A stretch of 64,000 bases of DNA from Owenia fusiformis (GCA_903813345.2 CAIIXF020000005.1:11971375-12035374); one strand, 5' to 3'; shown: positions 25,501 through 39,195, numbered from the stretch's first letter. Translations and numbers: made by a program. Notes: generated by a model not told the origin, from the letters alone.

Positions 25501-27818
25501 TTATCCAAATGCCACTGGTACCAGTCAAAAGTGTTCACATTGGCAGATGTTCACATTTCAAGATTTTTTAAATATGGGAATTAATTTGAAAAAACAAAGT
25601 GACAAAGAAAAGGTGATCACATTTTGGCAGATGTTCAGATTAGAGAGATGTTCAGATATCCAGATTTTACTGTTCAGTACTTCTGTAAATAAACAGATGT
25701 AGTTTGTGAAGTGTGGGTACACATAAGCATGATTCAAAACAATACTAGAGGACCCTCTTCTATATATTTCAGACCGGAGTTTGTCTACAGTTGTGGCAGA
25801 TCCTCTGAAATCTGGGATGTCAGCCCATTGGCCAAGAAGGCAGAATGCAGTGATAGGGTGGGGTTCTTGGCCAACCCTAAACAGGCACCAGCTGCCTATA
25901 AAGAAAAGGAGGGCAGGTAAGAGTCAATACTCAATCAATTTATGAGGAGCGTAGCCAGAATCTATGCCATATCATTAGTGTTCCAAATCCTTTACATATA
26001 CAATAAATACTTCAAACTCTCTTACCTATATTGTAACATTGTTACTAGTATTCAAGATCCTTTCACCTAAATATTTCAAACTCCTTTCCTATACAATAAC
26101 ACCTGTATTCCAGATTCTTTCATCTATAAATACAATAAAACATTTCAAACTCCTTACCTATGCAATACCATTTGTATCCCAAAGTCTCTTTTCTACTAGT
26201 ATATTTTAAACACTCTGGCCAATACAATTACATTAATATTCAAGATCTTTTCACCTATACGTATAATAAATAAAAAATTTCAAACCTTCTTACCGATACA
26301 ATAACATTTGTATTCCAGGCCCCCTTACCTATACAACAATAACATTTGTATTCCAGGCCCTCTTAGCTATACAATAACATTTGTATTTCAGACCCTCTTA
26401 CCTATACAATAAATTTTTTATTCCAGACCCTCTTACCTATACAATAACATTTGTTTTCCAGACCCTCTTACCTATACAATAACATTTGTATTCCAGACCC
26501 TCTTACCTATACAATAACATTTGTATTCCAGACCCTCTTACCTATACAATAACATTTGTATTCCAGACCCTCTTACCTATACAATAACATTTGTATTCCA
26601 GACCCTCTTACCTATACAATAACATTTGTATTTCAGACCCTCTTACCTATACAATAACATATGTATTCCAGGCCCTCTTACCTATACAATAACAATTGTA
26701 TTCCAGGCCCTCTTACCTATACAATAACATTTGTATTCCAGACCCTCTTACCTATACAATAACATTTGTATTCCAGACCCTCTTACCTATACAATAACTT
26801 TTGTATTCCAGACCCTCTTACCTATACAATAAAATTTTTATTCCAGACCCTCTTACCTATACAATAACATTTGTTTTCCAGACCCTCTTACCTATACAAT
26901 AACATTTGTATTCCAGACCCTCTTACCTATACAATAACATTTGTATTCCAGACCCTCTTACCTATACAATAACATTTGTATTCCAGACCCCCTTACCTAT
27001 ACAATAACATTTGTATTTCAGACCCTCTTATCTATACAATAACATTTGTATTCCAGGCCGTCTTACCTATACAGTAGTGGTAGAGTCAGCCCTTTATGGA
27101 AGGTCCACCCTGCAGCAAAAAGTTGTGGAGAAAGGGAAAGAACAATGGGTCTTGCACGACCAAAAATGCCCCACCAGAGTTTCACCGGTGCTAAGCCAAT
27201 TGCTACGATCATCCCAAGACCTGCCCTCAGTGCCAGGTGTACCGACAGGTTGGAGACCCTGGCCGAGTCTAAAAATAGATCCGAGGGGCCCTTCAGGGAA
27301 CCAATGTGGCCAGTAAGTCATTGATAAGGTCGATTCAAAATACTGATTTCCGAGTACATGTATAACCATAAAAATCCATGAAATCACATCCCAAGTCATA
27401 ATGAACATTGTTAGCTACTAATTATATTCTCATTTAAATGAATATGAGAGATTATTTGAGTGCCCTGTGGAATGTGACATAGCGAGAGTTGAATGTTTAA
27501 CTAACATTCTAGTTTCCTTACTTCTAGGTATCAGATAGAGCAAAGACAGCACAACCCTCAAACAGATCCCTTGAACTGGCCAAACCTAAATCATTGGCGG
27601 AGGGATATATCCCAGAAAGAGGAGTGGAGTGGCCTGTTACCAGGGGAGCTAAGAAAGCTATCGCTAGTGCCCGAACCACTGCATTATCAGAGCCTATAGT
27701 ACGGGCATCCATGGACCATGTGCAATTTGACCCTGATGCTTTCTTAGTTTCCCCCTTAGCTTTGAAGGCTCGATGTGCTCCTAGGATAGAGGAACTCTCC
27801 CAACCTATACAAAGATAA
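22585..27818 (+). CDS. THEG: THEG-repeat protein (sperm microtubule-associated protein family)
   Basis: Seven exons in phase (22585-23506, 24397-24415, 24742-24804, 25093-25227, 25773-25916, 27057-27312, 27528-27818) encode 609 aa. The start is fixed by an in-frame TAG 24 nt upstream. Residues 1-307, all in exon 1, are disordered and rich in Asn, Ser, Lys and Asp. Residues 315-609 carry degenerate THEG repeats: RILQLSKHK, LWDISDAAM, IWDVSPLAKKA with LANPK, LWKVHPAAKS with LARPK, and MWPVSDRAKTA with LAKPK. Vertebrate THEG (SPMAP2) and THEGL are made in haploid spermatids and associated with sperm microtubules, so a testis or ciliary role is inferred. The second exon is only 19 nt, yet its phases are needed to reach RILQLSKHK in frame. 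The intron before exon 6 ends in a 35-bp splice-acceptor array. If exon 1 were not spliced, its frame would stop at 23649 after a hydrophobic tail, giving 354 aa. Confidence 0.85.
25975..26283. repeat. Decayed part of the THEG intron array
   Basis: Diverged versions of the 35-bp unit (CCTATACAATAACACCTGTA, TTCAAACTCCTTACC, TTCAAGATCTTTTCACC) precede the homogeneous array. Spacing is irregular. This gradient fits an older edge of an expanding tandem array. Confidence 0.7.
26284..27076. repeat. 35-bp tandem array copying the exon 6 splice acceptor
   Basis: Twenty-two acceptor-like sites end at 35-bp spacing from 26318 to 27056, with one 3-bp insertion. Each unit holds ATAAC (branch-point-like), TTGTATTCCAG and then ACCCTCTTACCTATACAATA. 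The last site is the real acceptor, and THEG exon 6 itself begins GCCGTCTTACCTATACAGTA. The unit therefore equals the end of the intron plus the first ~20 bases of the exon. Variant units recur in the same order 420 bp (12 units) apart, at 26401 and 26821, which indicates block duplication. On the minus strand each unit reads TATAGGTAAGAGG, a near-consensus donor. Confidence 0.95.
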
Positions 27819-29496
27819 GACAGTAGCTGCAGTTATCTTAATGTTCACCTTGCCCAGCATTTTTATGTATGAAATTGTGAAATGCACTTTGAAATGGATT
27901 TCAAATATGTTCAATTTTCAAAAGACAATCAATTTCCCGAATCTCAATCAACAAGGTATCACAAGAGTTTTTTTCCTAAAACACATAACTGAATTAACTA
28001 TGACCTTGTGATGGATTCATCATTTTTGAAAAACTAATTAATTTTCAAATTCTCTTATAATACAAAAGGTCCTCAACCAGAGTGACATTCAGACATTTCT
28101 GAGTTCCTGAGATTATAAGAAAGTTATCACTGTACAAAAACAAATATTAATATATAATGTGGTTTCAAAAAGCATTTGTGTGATAATGTGCTATAAGCAC
28201 AAATTACTTTTATGCAAAATATGCACATTGTACAATAAGTATTATTTACATATTCATTATCACACTTATTTACAAATCAGTATTATAACACCTTCTTCCT
28301 ATCAGTATTATTTGTTTGTTGTTTAGATGGTTAAACGTACAGGGCCAGTACCTGATATATTCATTAATACTTGGTCATTCCTTGATATGTCTTGAACTCT
28401 GTGGAGCGGGATGTGCGCTTATTATGGTATATGAAATTCTGTTTCATATAAAATTAACTAAAAATATTATGATAATATGTAATTTGGTTCACTTTGATAT
28501 AAATAGTTACTTTTTTCCTATATTATCAAACCTTAGAGAATCACTCATTTAGAAAGTTGGTTATTTGCATTTTAGAATAGAAAAGATATATAATAGTAGT
28601 TTATCTGGATTGGAACTTCTGAACTTGCTGCTTACTAAATGAATAATTGTTTTCAAGCGTTCATACTTTTAGAATTTTGGAGCAAAGCCTATATATAGAT
28701 GTAAGTTACAAATATGATGAACTAAAAATACTTGAAGTTGATTTAGGATCAGAACATTTAGGATTTTGAACGTTACTGTCCTTTCCAATTGACTCATATG
28801 GCAAGTATAATTTAAACATTGTATAAGATTAGATATTACAAGGTTACTGGTAAAACAAGTTGGGTCTTGAAAATCAGAACCATGTTTTACTTGGATTTTA
28901 TTGTATAATAATGATTTTAATTTTTGGTAGAGAGGAAAGTGACTGTGCAAAACAGTCCATAAATAACGGTTAGTTATACAGGGTATCCTGCACTTGACAA
29001 TTGTTGTAGTAAAGAAACTTTATGGTCACCCTGTATTACTGGTTTACTGACAACAAGAACACCAAGAAGTACTGCTGATGATTGTATCTATTTGCATTGT
29101 AATAAAAAACATATTACATTTATTTTACATATTTAAAGAAGATACTTCTGTTACCCATATTTAATCAGTTGTGCACCATAGATAATAAAAAATGACATCA
29201 TTGTTCAGTCTATACCAGACTCCGAAGAAAACATGCCCCATTATGTATATGAAAAGACAACTTGCTTTAAGTTGAGGTATTTCCCAGATCTGTGAATAGA
29301 CTACACTTTGCACTGGAATGGTGGTAAACATCATGGATACCAAATTATAGATGATCCATTTCAAACTATTTTATAATCCCATCCTCGTAGTTTTAATTAA
29401 AACCCGAAAATACTGAATTCTCCCCATTTCTTAATCCCCAAAATTGGACATCAATGATGAGGTGTTAAAATTAGAATATATTCCTTTATGTTAGCA
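27819..29496. other. Space between convergent THEG and NOP16 genes
   Basis: AT-rich sequence with no supportable exon. It contains one 55-bp mini-element (28981-29035) and presumably the 3' UTRs of both genes. Confidence 0.5.
28981..29035. mobile_element. 55-bp TA-flanked hairpin (CAGGGT...ACCCTG)
   Basis: Starts CAGGGTATCCTG and ends TTTATGGTCACCCTG, with TA on both sides. A 75-bp relative lies at 41663-41737. The ends look like minimal Tc1/mariner-type inverted repeats. Confidence 0.6.
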
Positions 29497-32400
29497 TCAG
29501 GTTGTTTCCATGTTGGATGATTTGTCCTCCTTTGACTTCAAATATTCTTCATATTGTTCAGGTATTCCTTTAAAAGTCTTAATCTTTTTACGAATCTGAG
29601 CTGGGGTGTCCTGGTAATAGTTTTTGTCATCTCGAGCCATTTTCTGAAACAAATGATTTCAATTTAGTAGGCTTGTGTGTTGTGTACAGTCATTTTATTT
29701 CCATTCAGTATTCTCCACTCAGTTCTAGTCAATTTGTATCCAAGTAAAATTAAACCACAGGTTCTTTTTATGTCAAAATGCAAAAACGAGAAATACAGCG
29801 ACTACAAGAATTGCCAAATCCCACTAAACAAAACTTAATCAAAATTTTATCAAATCAAATCCATCCATCAGTATTTGAGTTATTCCCCAGAGATGATGGG
29901 ACAAATGAACAAAGGAACAAATGACTGACAAGCAGACAGTTTCTTTACTTTTCAATTTCTACTTGAAATTTGTTCAGTGAGATATGACAACGTTCAAAAA
30001 CTTTAAGTGATGTGTAAATTTTTCACACAGTATTTTGAACTACACAGTAAGTAATTAATTATCCCGAACTCCTTACTTCATACCTTATAATTTTCTCCAT
30101 AAGTTTCCATCATATAAATACAGTATCTGACCTCAGGTTGCGAAAGACGCATTGTTTTCTTTTTCACAACACTAGCCCTACTTTCCATTTCTGTAAGAAG
30201 ATAAAGTGTGGTAAATATAACTAGATAATGGCAACTCCGCGGAGTAGCAAATCCCAACGAACAAAATATCAATTACCGAATTCCAATCAATTATACTCAT
30301 TACTTCATTGGTTAAAATTGAAAAATTTAGATTTTAGAATTGCGAATTCCTGCAAAGCAGCCATTTTGAATTTTCTGAGGTACAAATCTGAAAAATAATA
30401 GCATAATTGTGATCTACTCCAAATTTCCTTCAATTTGAGTATAATATAGCCATACTTTGAAGGGATCGAAAAATGATTGCGAAATCGTACATTAGACAGC
30501 CATTTTGAATTTTACGAGGCTCGAATCAGAAAAAAGATACAATATTTGCAATCTACTCTTAATTGCCTTTCATTTGAGTATAATAAAGCTATACTTCAGA
30601 AAGATCTAAAAATTAGCGAAAATTTCTGTTTTCCTGACCCCCCATACACGGCCCCTGGGGGTCAGGATGAAAAACACGGAATATATGTGAAATAGATAGA
30701 TGTTGCAAATATACTACCAAAATTTCAAACAATAATATAAATTACTTTGGTTTAGAATGAAAAATTTATGATTTTAGCGAAAAAGTCCCTTCATTTTTTA
30801 AGCGGCGGCCATCTTGAAAAATTTTTTTTTAGCGTAAAACTATTCATCAATATACATCTTTCCACCAAAAATAAAGAAAATCCGTCTACTAATATTTGAG
30901 TTATCTTCCGGACGGACGGACGGACTGACTGACTGACGGACGGACGGAGGGCTTCACTATATCCCTACCGAACTTCGTTCGTTGGGATAATTAGCTTAGG
31001 CTAATTAGTGGTGTCCAATTATCAGTTGTTCAGTTGCAATTTTGGAATGGTTTAAACGGATATTCCTTGCCAGACCATTTCTATATAAACTAGACAAAAG
31101 CAATGCCAAAGCGTAGCAAATCCCATCAAAGTCTATTGCAAAAATGGCAGCCATTTTTCAAAATGACCACCTTCTACCAAAAGTGTCATTAGACAGCAGA
31201 AGAAGTGAATAGCTCCCATAATTCTTTCATTTTTCTATCGTATTCGGGGATTCCCCATTACATCATGTCCAATCAAATTTCAGGATGCAATCAAGTGATC
31301 AATCATGAGCACGTGCTCTCTCAGGGCCGCGCATGCTCAAAGTAAAATTTGAAATTTTCGAAATGGCGTTAACATCAGTTCAATATCATCATTTTAAACC
31401 TACGGTAAGACTATTGAAGTTGCTCAATCCAAACTTGTAGAGAATACTCATAAAACTACAGCGAACATGGGAGATTCATTTCAATGGCAAATGAGGCCTG
31501 TTTATAAAATTTGTTTTCGAACATGCCAATATGAAATAAATATACAGTACTTTCCATATTTAGCAAATCATGGGATGTTTTGATATAGTCAATATTGATC
31601 ATTTAAAAAGTTGGTACTAATTTCCAGGAGGCTGCCATCTTTCACACAGGAAGACATACAGAATTACTGTAAGTCTATGCTAATTGCAAATTAGGTGCTG
31701 CTAATGGAAACTCATGAATGTTGCATAATGAATATAGACGATGGTTTACCTTCAATGACTCCTGGCTTGATGTTACTTGCACTTGGTTTCCACGTGGTTT
31801 CACCATCATTGGCATGTTTCTCTGTCTGAAAAAAACCCATTAATAAACATGAGATTATGAGTCAGTCGATCAAACTGATGTTATGTAATACAAACTCTAC
31901 AGATAATTAAAAATGTCCAATACATGACAGTCTCTCCAATGATCTCCCCAGCATTAAAGCAAGTGGGCGCAGCACCCAATAGGCTTGCATCCACCTGAAA
32001 ATCCATTTGCACCCACTTGAAAATGAGAAAAATCTTTAAAAATTGGCATATTTTGACCAATTTTGGTCTGAATTGTGAAAATGAGAATTTTGCACCCAGG
32101 TCTCACCTGAGAAAAAAATCCTGGGGATATGATTGCTCTCCACAATGGCGTTCTCTTACAATGTACTTCAAAACATTATGTACATACAATTTCAACACAG
32201 GCTCTGTCTTTGAGTGTAAAATACGCAAATATACCAATAAGGTATTGCTCGCCAAAATATGGTGGTAACCAAAATACAGACCCTTTATAATATTATCTAC
32301 TGTCTTCTTCATAATCTTACCGTATTCATGATCTTAATAGATTTGTTTGGGTCTGCCGAGATTCCCATTTCCCGTAAGTTCTGCTTGACTGATTTCTTTT

Positions 32401-35400
32401 CATCCCAGGCATTTTTCAGTTCATGGCTGAAACATTAACTTTTTGAGTTTACATGTTTCTTAATTTTAACATACAAAATGAGTATACTGTATTTACTGTT
32501 AGGGTATAGGCTGAAACATTACAGTAAACCCTGTCTTGGTGAACAGCTCCCTCAAGTGAACACCTGTGTTTAGTGAACACCACTTCATTGCACATTCTAC
32601 ATTAACACCTGTATAAAATCCCCTCTCTGTAGTGAACACCTACCTACAGTGAACACTTTTTTGTTGCTCCATAGAGAGGTGTTCATTAGATACAGGTTTT
32701 ACTGTAATTCAAGCTATACATATGACAATTTAACAGCACAACTAAAAATCAAATACATGTAGTCTAGTTAGATATATGTGACTAGCAACTTTATAATATA
32801 TAAGGTATGACCCCTATATAGTCCATTTAAAAACTTGTGGTTTTGTTCTAAATGACGCCATAGTTGGCTTCTAGGGTACCTAGGATGCCACTATTTGGTA
32901 TCAAAATAAAGGGGAGTTCAACTTTCATTTGAATTACGAAAATAGAGATGTAGGTCAAAATAGTTCCGACGTGATCATGTTTACTACGCGTTTGCCCATC
33001 ATCTCAGAATTGAGGAGATGGTAGCAAACGCGAGTTACAATAAATGGACGCTGATATCTCAAAAAGTAACCTGACTCCCTATAATTTGATGTAGATCAAT
33101 CGAACCCCTATATGAACAGGTACATTTTGATATATAACACTATGGGGGGTAAGCGTTTTATAGTTGATCACGAACGCCATATGTGCCAAGTATTGTTCTG
33201 AATTTTCGAATTTGCTGTTGGATTACGGTACTCATACCTTAATATGAGGCCTAAAATTGTCTGCTAGTTGGCCAGAGACCATTATTCCAGCAGACTTTGA
33301 GAACAGAATCGATTTTTTCATTCTGCGTAGGGCAAACAATGATTTAAAATCACTTTCAACCCTTCTATGTGTATAAGAATGGTCATAAGAGGCCCCTGGA
33401 GGGCCATTATTACAAGTGTTATTTAACTTTCTTTACTGTAACTCAAAAAGTAGTGGAGCGATTTTGTTCAAATTTGGTATGTGAATACTTTAAGCATGGC
33501 ACAATGTCTAATGACATTTTGGGTTGTAGGAGGGCATTTTGAAAAATGGTCGCCATTTTTACGTGTGTTATTTTACATTTTTTACTATAACTCAAAAAGT
33601 AGTGAGCGATTTTGTTCATATTTTATATGTGAATACTATAAGCATGGCACACTGTCTAATGACACTTTGGGTACTAGGCGGCCATTTTGAAAAATGGCCA
33701 CCATTTTTATGTTTTTTCTCTATAACTTGAAAAGTAGTGAAGCGATTTTGTACATATTTGATACGTGAATACTCATGAGCCTTGCACACTGTCCCATGAC
33801 ACTTTGGGTAGTAAGGGGCCATTTTTACTATACATGTAACTGGAAAAGTAGAGGAGCGGTTTTGTTCATATTTGATATGTGAATTCTTTAAGCATGGCAC
33901 ATTGTCTTTAGAAGGTGGCCATTTTAAAAAATGGTGGTGGCCATTTTTCAAAAAATTTACAAGTACATGTGTGCGATTTTTAAAATTTTTTATAGGTGGC
34001 TACTTAAAAGAATATTGCTTCTTCTTATGACAGCTTGGCTAGTGAGCAACCATTTTGAAAATGGTGGCCTTTCTTATGTGTGTTGTTTTATGATATTTGC
34101 TACATATTTCGTTTGTAAAAGTGCCAGCCATTTCTGCTGATGGGATTCGCTACGCTTTGGCATTGCCGTTGTTCTGGTTCTCATCTGTCTCAACAAAACA
34201 GGAATATCCCAGAATTCATACAGTCATACTTCTCTTCTGTAAACTATATCATTGATTGGCCAAGGGTTCATCTATAACTACCCTGGGAAATGGCCTCTTC
34301 TGGACGTAAAGCGTTGGAACATCTGATATGACCAGTTCCCATGGTAGTGTGTCACCTGTCATTTCTCTGGAATGATGTACACTTTCCTCCAAAAGATTGG
34401 AAACAATTGTAGTACAGTAAAACCTGTTAGTGTATATCTGAACACTTGGCGAATCTGAACACCTCCAAATTTGAACATTTTTTGGTCCCATTTTTCTTCC
34501 CATTGACTAAAATGTTAAAAAACCTTGAAATGTGAGCACCTCCCAATTTGAACAGTGCACAGTCATGTTTGAAAAATTAACCTATCCAATCTGAACACTT
34601 TTCATAAAATATCACATGTTCCATACAAAATTGCTCAAATATTTGAAAAAACCTTGAATGATCTAACTCATGGTGGGGCTTTCTAGGATGACTAAATTCA
34701 TTTGAATCGGATTTTCATGTCACTGTAATGCCAGAAAGCTATGTAGTCAAAAGAACTATAGATATTTATTGAGAATTTTTCCTCGAAATCCAATATCTTG
34801 CAAATGCAAAACCTCAAAATGTGAACACCTTCTAATCTGAACGCTTTTAGCTGGTCCCTCGGATTAGACAGGTTTTACTGTAGGTACAATCCCCTCTAAA
34901 AGTTACTGAAATCACTGGATTGGAATTGGTGTTCGCTATACACAGGTGTTCAATGGAGTAGACGCATGTGTTCACTGGGCACAGATCTTCAATAAAGAGG
35001 TGTTCATTATCGATATTTTTACTGTACTGAAATTACTGGCTGGGAATTGGTGTTCGCTATACACAGTTCAATAGAGTAGACGCATGTGTTCACTGGCCAC
35101 AGATCTTCACTAGTCTAAAGAGGTATTCATTATGACGGTTCTACTGTTAGACTATATCCTATTTAGTCTGAATTATATTCAGACTATAAGGCACCTATGT
35201 TAAAGTTTGGTAATTCAAATGTTTGTTGTTTAAATAGGAAGTGCTATTCAAAATGGCCGATTAGGTAAAATTAATTTGCACATTCGTTACTTCAACTAGC
35301 TTTATTTCCACTTGACAATATGATGTGTTACTTTTTATTGCATTTAAATGTACCTTACTATTTAATTGAAATTTTGTAATGTTTATTTTATTGAAGAAAT

Positions 35401-36152
35401 GGTTCCTCTAATTGATAATCTTGTGCAAAAAATTTCACTGCAATTTCCACAGGAAAGTAGTACATCATAACAGACTGACTTCTAGTCAGTCTGTTGGATA
35501 CATACTAGTTCTACTGTACTGAAATCAATAGCTGGGAATTCACTATATACACAATTGAAATGTGTCTATCATGCCACCCCTGCAAAATAATTGACTCGCC
35601 CACTTGGTCTCGGATCCACTTGCAAAATATATAGTCTATAACAAGAGGAGGGAAAGCCCCAGAGCTTCAAGATGACAGACATAATTACCTCTCTTGCTTA
35701 CCACCTTCGTTCGTTCGAATTTTCATCGGCTAGCTATCAAATACTTCACTTCGATGGGATGTTATAATTGATATAGGCATATTCCGTACACCTTTCTTTA
35801 TCTTGATGTGAAATGAGAAGCTATGATATTGGTTAACACGCCAGAAATGAACATAATATTATTCGAAGCGTATTTCGAAAATTTTGAAACCGCCATTGAT
35901 GACGTCATTTGTTTGTCGACTTTTGACCAATCAGCGACCGTGTCATCTCAATACAGATTTACATTATAAGCGTATGTCATCTTTGAACCCTGGTGTTTCT
36001 CCCCCTCTGGTCTATAACCGAGAATTTGGTCTGGGAAAAATCTCAAAAACTCACCATCCAATTGTAGGCAATTTTTTGCTTTTTAACCATGCTTTCCGTC
36101 TATTCTTGTCATAGTCGAAACTCATCCCTCTTTTTTTCTTTGGTTTACCCAT
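29497..36152 (-). CDS. NOP16: Nucleolar protein 16 (60S ribosome biogenesis)
   Basis: Five exons on the minus strand (36152-36055, 32426-32321, 31825-31750, 30190-30084, 29643-29497) join in phase to 177 aa; human NOP16 has 178. The protein opens with the basic stretch MGKPKKKRGMSFDYDKNRRK. It then has HELKNAWDEKKSVKQNLREM and ends with the signature MARDDKNYYQDTPAQIRKKI (from residue 131), which closely matches the family. NOP16 works in the nucleolus on the large ribosomal subunit precursor. Length, exon phases and both signatures agree, so identification is firm. Intron 1 is 3.6 kb and filled with repeats. The gene is head-to-head with HIGD2A, with 289 bp between the start codons. Confidence 0.96.
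30895..30990. repeat. GGAC tandem run with TTCGTTCGTTGGGATAAT tail
   Basis: CGGACGGACGGACTGACTGAC is followed by CTTCACTATATCCCTACCGAACTTCGTTCG. It is a second copy of the repeat tail at 3971-4197 and lies in the NOP16 intron between exons 3 and 4. Confidence 0.65.
32522..32704. mobile_element. 183-bp TA-flanked MITE (CAGTAAACCCTG ends)
   Basis: Begins CAGTAAACCCTGTCTTGGTG and ends GATACAGGTTTTACTG, flanked by TA. Repeated GTGAACACC words fill the interior. It is in NOP16 intron 1. Confidence 0.75.
33438..33960. repeat. Tandem repeat, four diverged units of 110-150 bp
   Basis: Units start ACTCAAAAAGTAGTGGAGCG near 33440 and recur near 33590, 33725 and 33838. Each contains GATTTTGTTCATATTTGATATGTG-like text, then GCATGGCACANTGTC, and three end in a GGCCATTTTGAAAAATGG palindrome. 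It lies in NOP16 intron 1. Confidence 0.75.
34415..34880. mobile_element. 466-bp TA-flanked MITE, most intact copy of its family
   Basis: Begins CAGTAAAACCTGTTAGTG and ends GACAGGTTTTACTG, with TA at each border. It is homologous to 7153-7652 and to a fragment at about 25495-25665. CAGTAAAACCT-type ends with TA duplications are typical of pogo/Tigger-related elements. No transposase is present. Confidence 0.8.
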
Positions 36153-36441
36153 GATATGTGCTTATAATAAGGCAATAAATTAGAAAGTAATAAAAATTCT
36201 TAAATCACGTTTTTAACCGGAAGTACAGAAATGAGATGAACAGAGCAAGCGAAAACTAGTCTACGTATTTGACCTACTTTCAAAATAATGTAATTTTGGC
36301 ATAATCAACGCAAAATATCAAGATTGCTGTGGCACACGAGATATGTGATATACTTCCTATTTAATGATACATTGGTGAATTCAATTTGAAGAAAAATATT
36401 TTGATTTTTGCAATGACCTTGACCTCTTTCACAACTCGATC
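36153..36441. promoter_or_regulatory. Shared divergent promoter NOP16 / HIGD2A
   Basis: The start codons of NOP16 (minus) and HIGD2A (plus) lie 289 bp apart with no other gene between. A perfect ETS/GABP-type site, ACCGGAAGT, is at 36216-36224. No TATA box stands out. The same head-to-head pair exists in vertebrates as far as I recall, so a shared promoter is likely. Confidence 0.7.
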
Positions 36442-37723
<1,282 letters not shown>

Positions 37724-38264
37724 TTTCTTCCTAGTCTTAATCTTTACATTGGCATTAGTCTTGTCCTGACATGGAATCAGAACTTCATTTGTGTGGTGAT
37801 TTGAAATATGATAACAAATATATACTGATCATTGCTGGATTTAGGATGATGTGTCATACAGATCTCTTATCGTATAAACGCTGCTGTTTGATTCTAGACC
37901 TATGTAAAAAAAACATACATGGATTAATCTCAACCAATTAACAAGCAGTGAGAATAGCAAAGAAATATCTTCGAACCTGTTGACTGGATCATGAGGTCTG
38001 GCCAGTGACTGTGAATGTTTGATGTCAATGGCCATTATATTGAAACATTTGCTTTTACCAAACCTGATGGTAATGGCACTGCGATATCAATATACAATAT
38101 GTCAACAATTTAATGTTCAGCAATGCATTTTATATCCATAAATTATGAAGACAGTCGTGATGGATATTTTATGATATCATTCTGGAAAATATTTTCTTCA
38201 GTTAATTTATGTTTATCACCATACACTGGATTGATTAATTGTAACAAATGTCACTAGATGTATC

Positions 38265-38270
38265 AATAAA
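38265..38270 (+). promoter_or_regulatory. Possible poly(A) signal of HIGD2A
   Basis: First AATAAA after the HIGD2A stop, 542 bp downstream. The distance makes this tentative. Confidence 0.35.
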
Positions 38271-38374
38271 TACCTCATTTTTATTAAAACATTAATTTTG
38301 AGAATCGTCAGATAAAATCCATCTGGGTCATGCTTTGTCTCCGGTTATGTGGTGTAAAGGTTACCGTAGCACTC

Positions 38375-38882
38375 TGTACTCTTGATACGCGGTATATGGC
38401 ATACATTCATGGTTGCGCGGTATTTGTGATACGGGTGAATATGTCATACTCACTTGCGGAATATGCCATATACCGCAGGTGATTATGACATATACCGCAG
38501 GTGAAAACGTGATACAGAATGATTGATTTGATTGGTTGCGAGAATTGACTCTATATGTAAAACTACGCTGGATTACCAATAAAGTTAGAGCGTCGAGTAC
38601 TAATAAATGAATCTTGGATTGATTAAGTTTATTACGCGAGATTGGTCACTGATACTTCTGCTAAGTTAATATATTCGATACACAGTACTGTTGATTCAGT
38701 AATCATTATAATGATTTATAACGTTTTACTTGTTCGTTCAATCGATGCAATTGACAATTGTGTACTTCCGTATCATGTTCTCATTGGTTAGTGTGTATGC
38801 CATATACCGCAGGTGAATCTGTCATACACCGCAAGTGAATATGCCATATTCGTTGGGGAATATTACATATTTTTGTATCGTG
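38375..38882. repeat. Inverted-repeat element with GCCATATACCGCAGGTGA words
   Basis: The word GCCATATACCGC or its inverse GCGGTATATGGC appears at least four times, in opposite orientations at the two ends, with GTGAATATGTCATAC-type text beside it. It is probably a decayed MITE. Confidence 0.55.
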
Positions 38883-39195
38883 TTTACCGTGTAACAGTCC
38901 TAGCCAGGAAAAAAAAATACCAGCTCCTGTCAGATTAATATGGGGAGCTGTTTCTACATTAGGATATCAAGTTACATTATCCTACCACACGTATATGCCC
39001 TATGGTGTCTGTGAGATATGATGTCAAATGAAAATGAATCCATTTCTCTCCCTGAGAAGAGAAGATGTTATTTCATCAAGAAGTATTTTTTGATTTTGCA
39101 ACAGGGATAGAAATGCCATTTGTTTCGATGGAATGATAATAAGTGGGGGTTCAATCTGATATAAATTACAGTATTAAGGTGGGAACATTTTTTAT

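Noticed and set aside
26284-27056. Regular 35-bp spacing resembling a CRISPR array
   Set aside because: There are no unique spacers. The whole 35 bp is repeated in tandem inside a eukaryotic intron.
27011-27316. 101-aa frame across THEG exon 6 as a separate protein
   Set aside because: It is the alternative frame reached from the last decoy acceptor and lacks THEG motifs. It is kept only as a splicing consequence.
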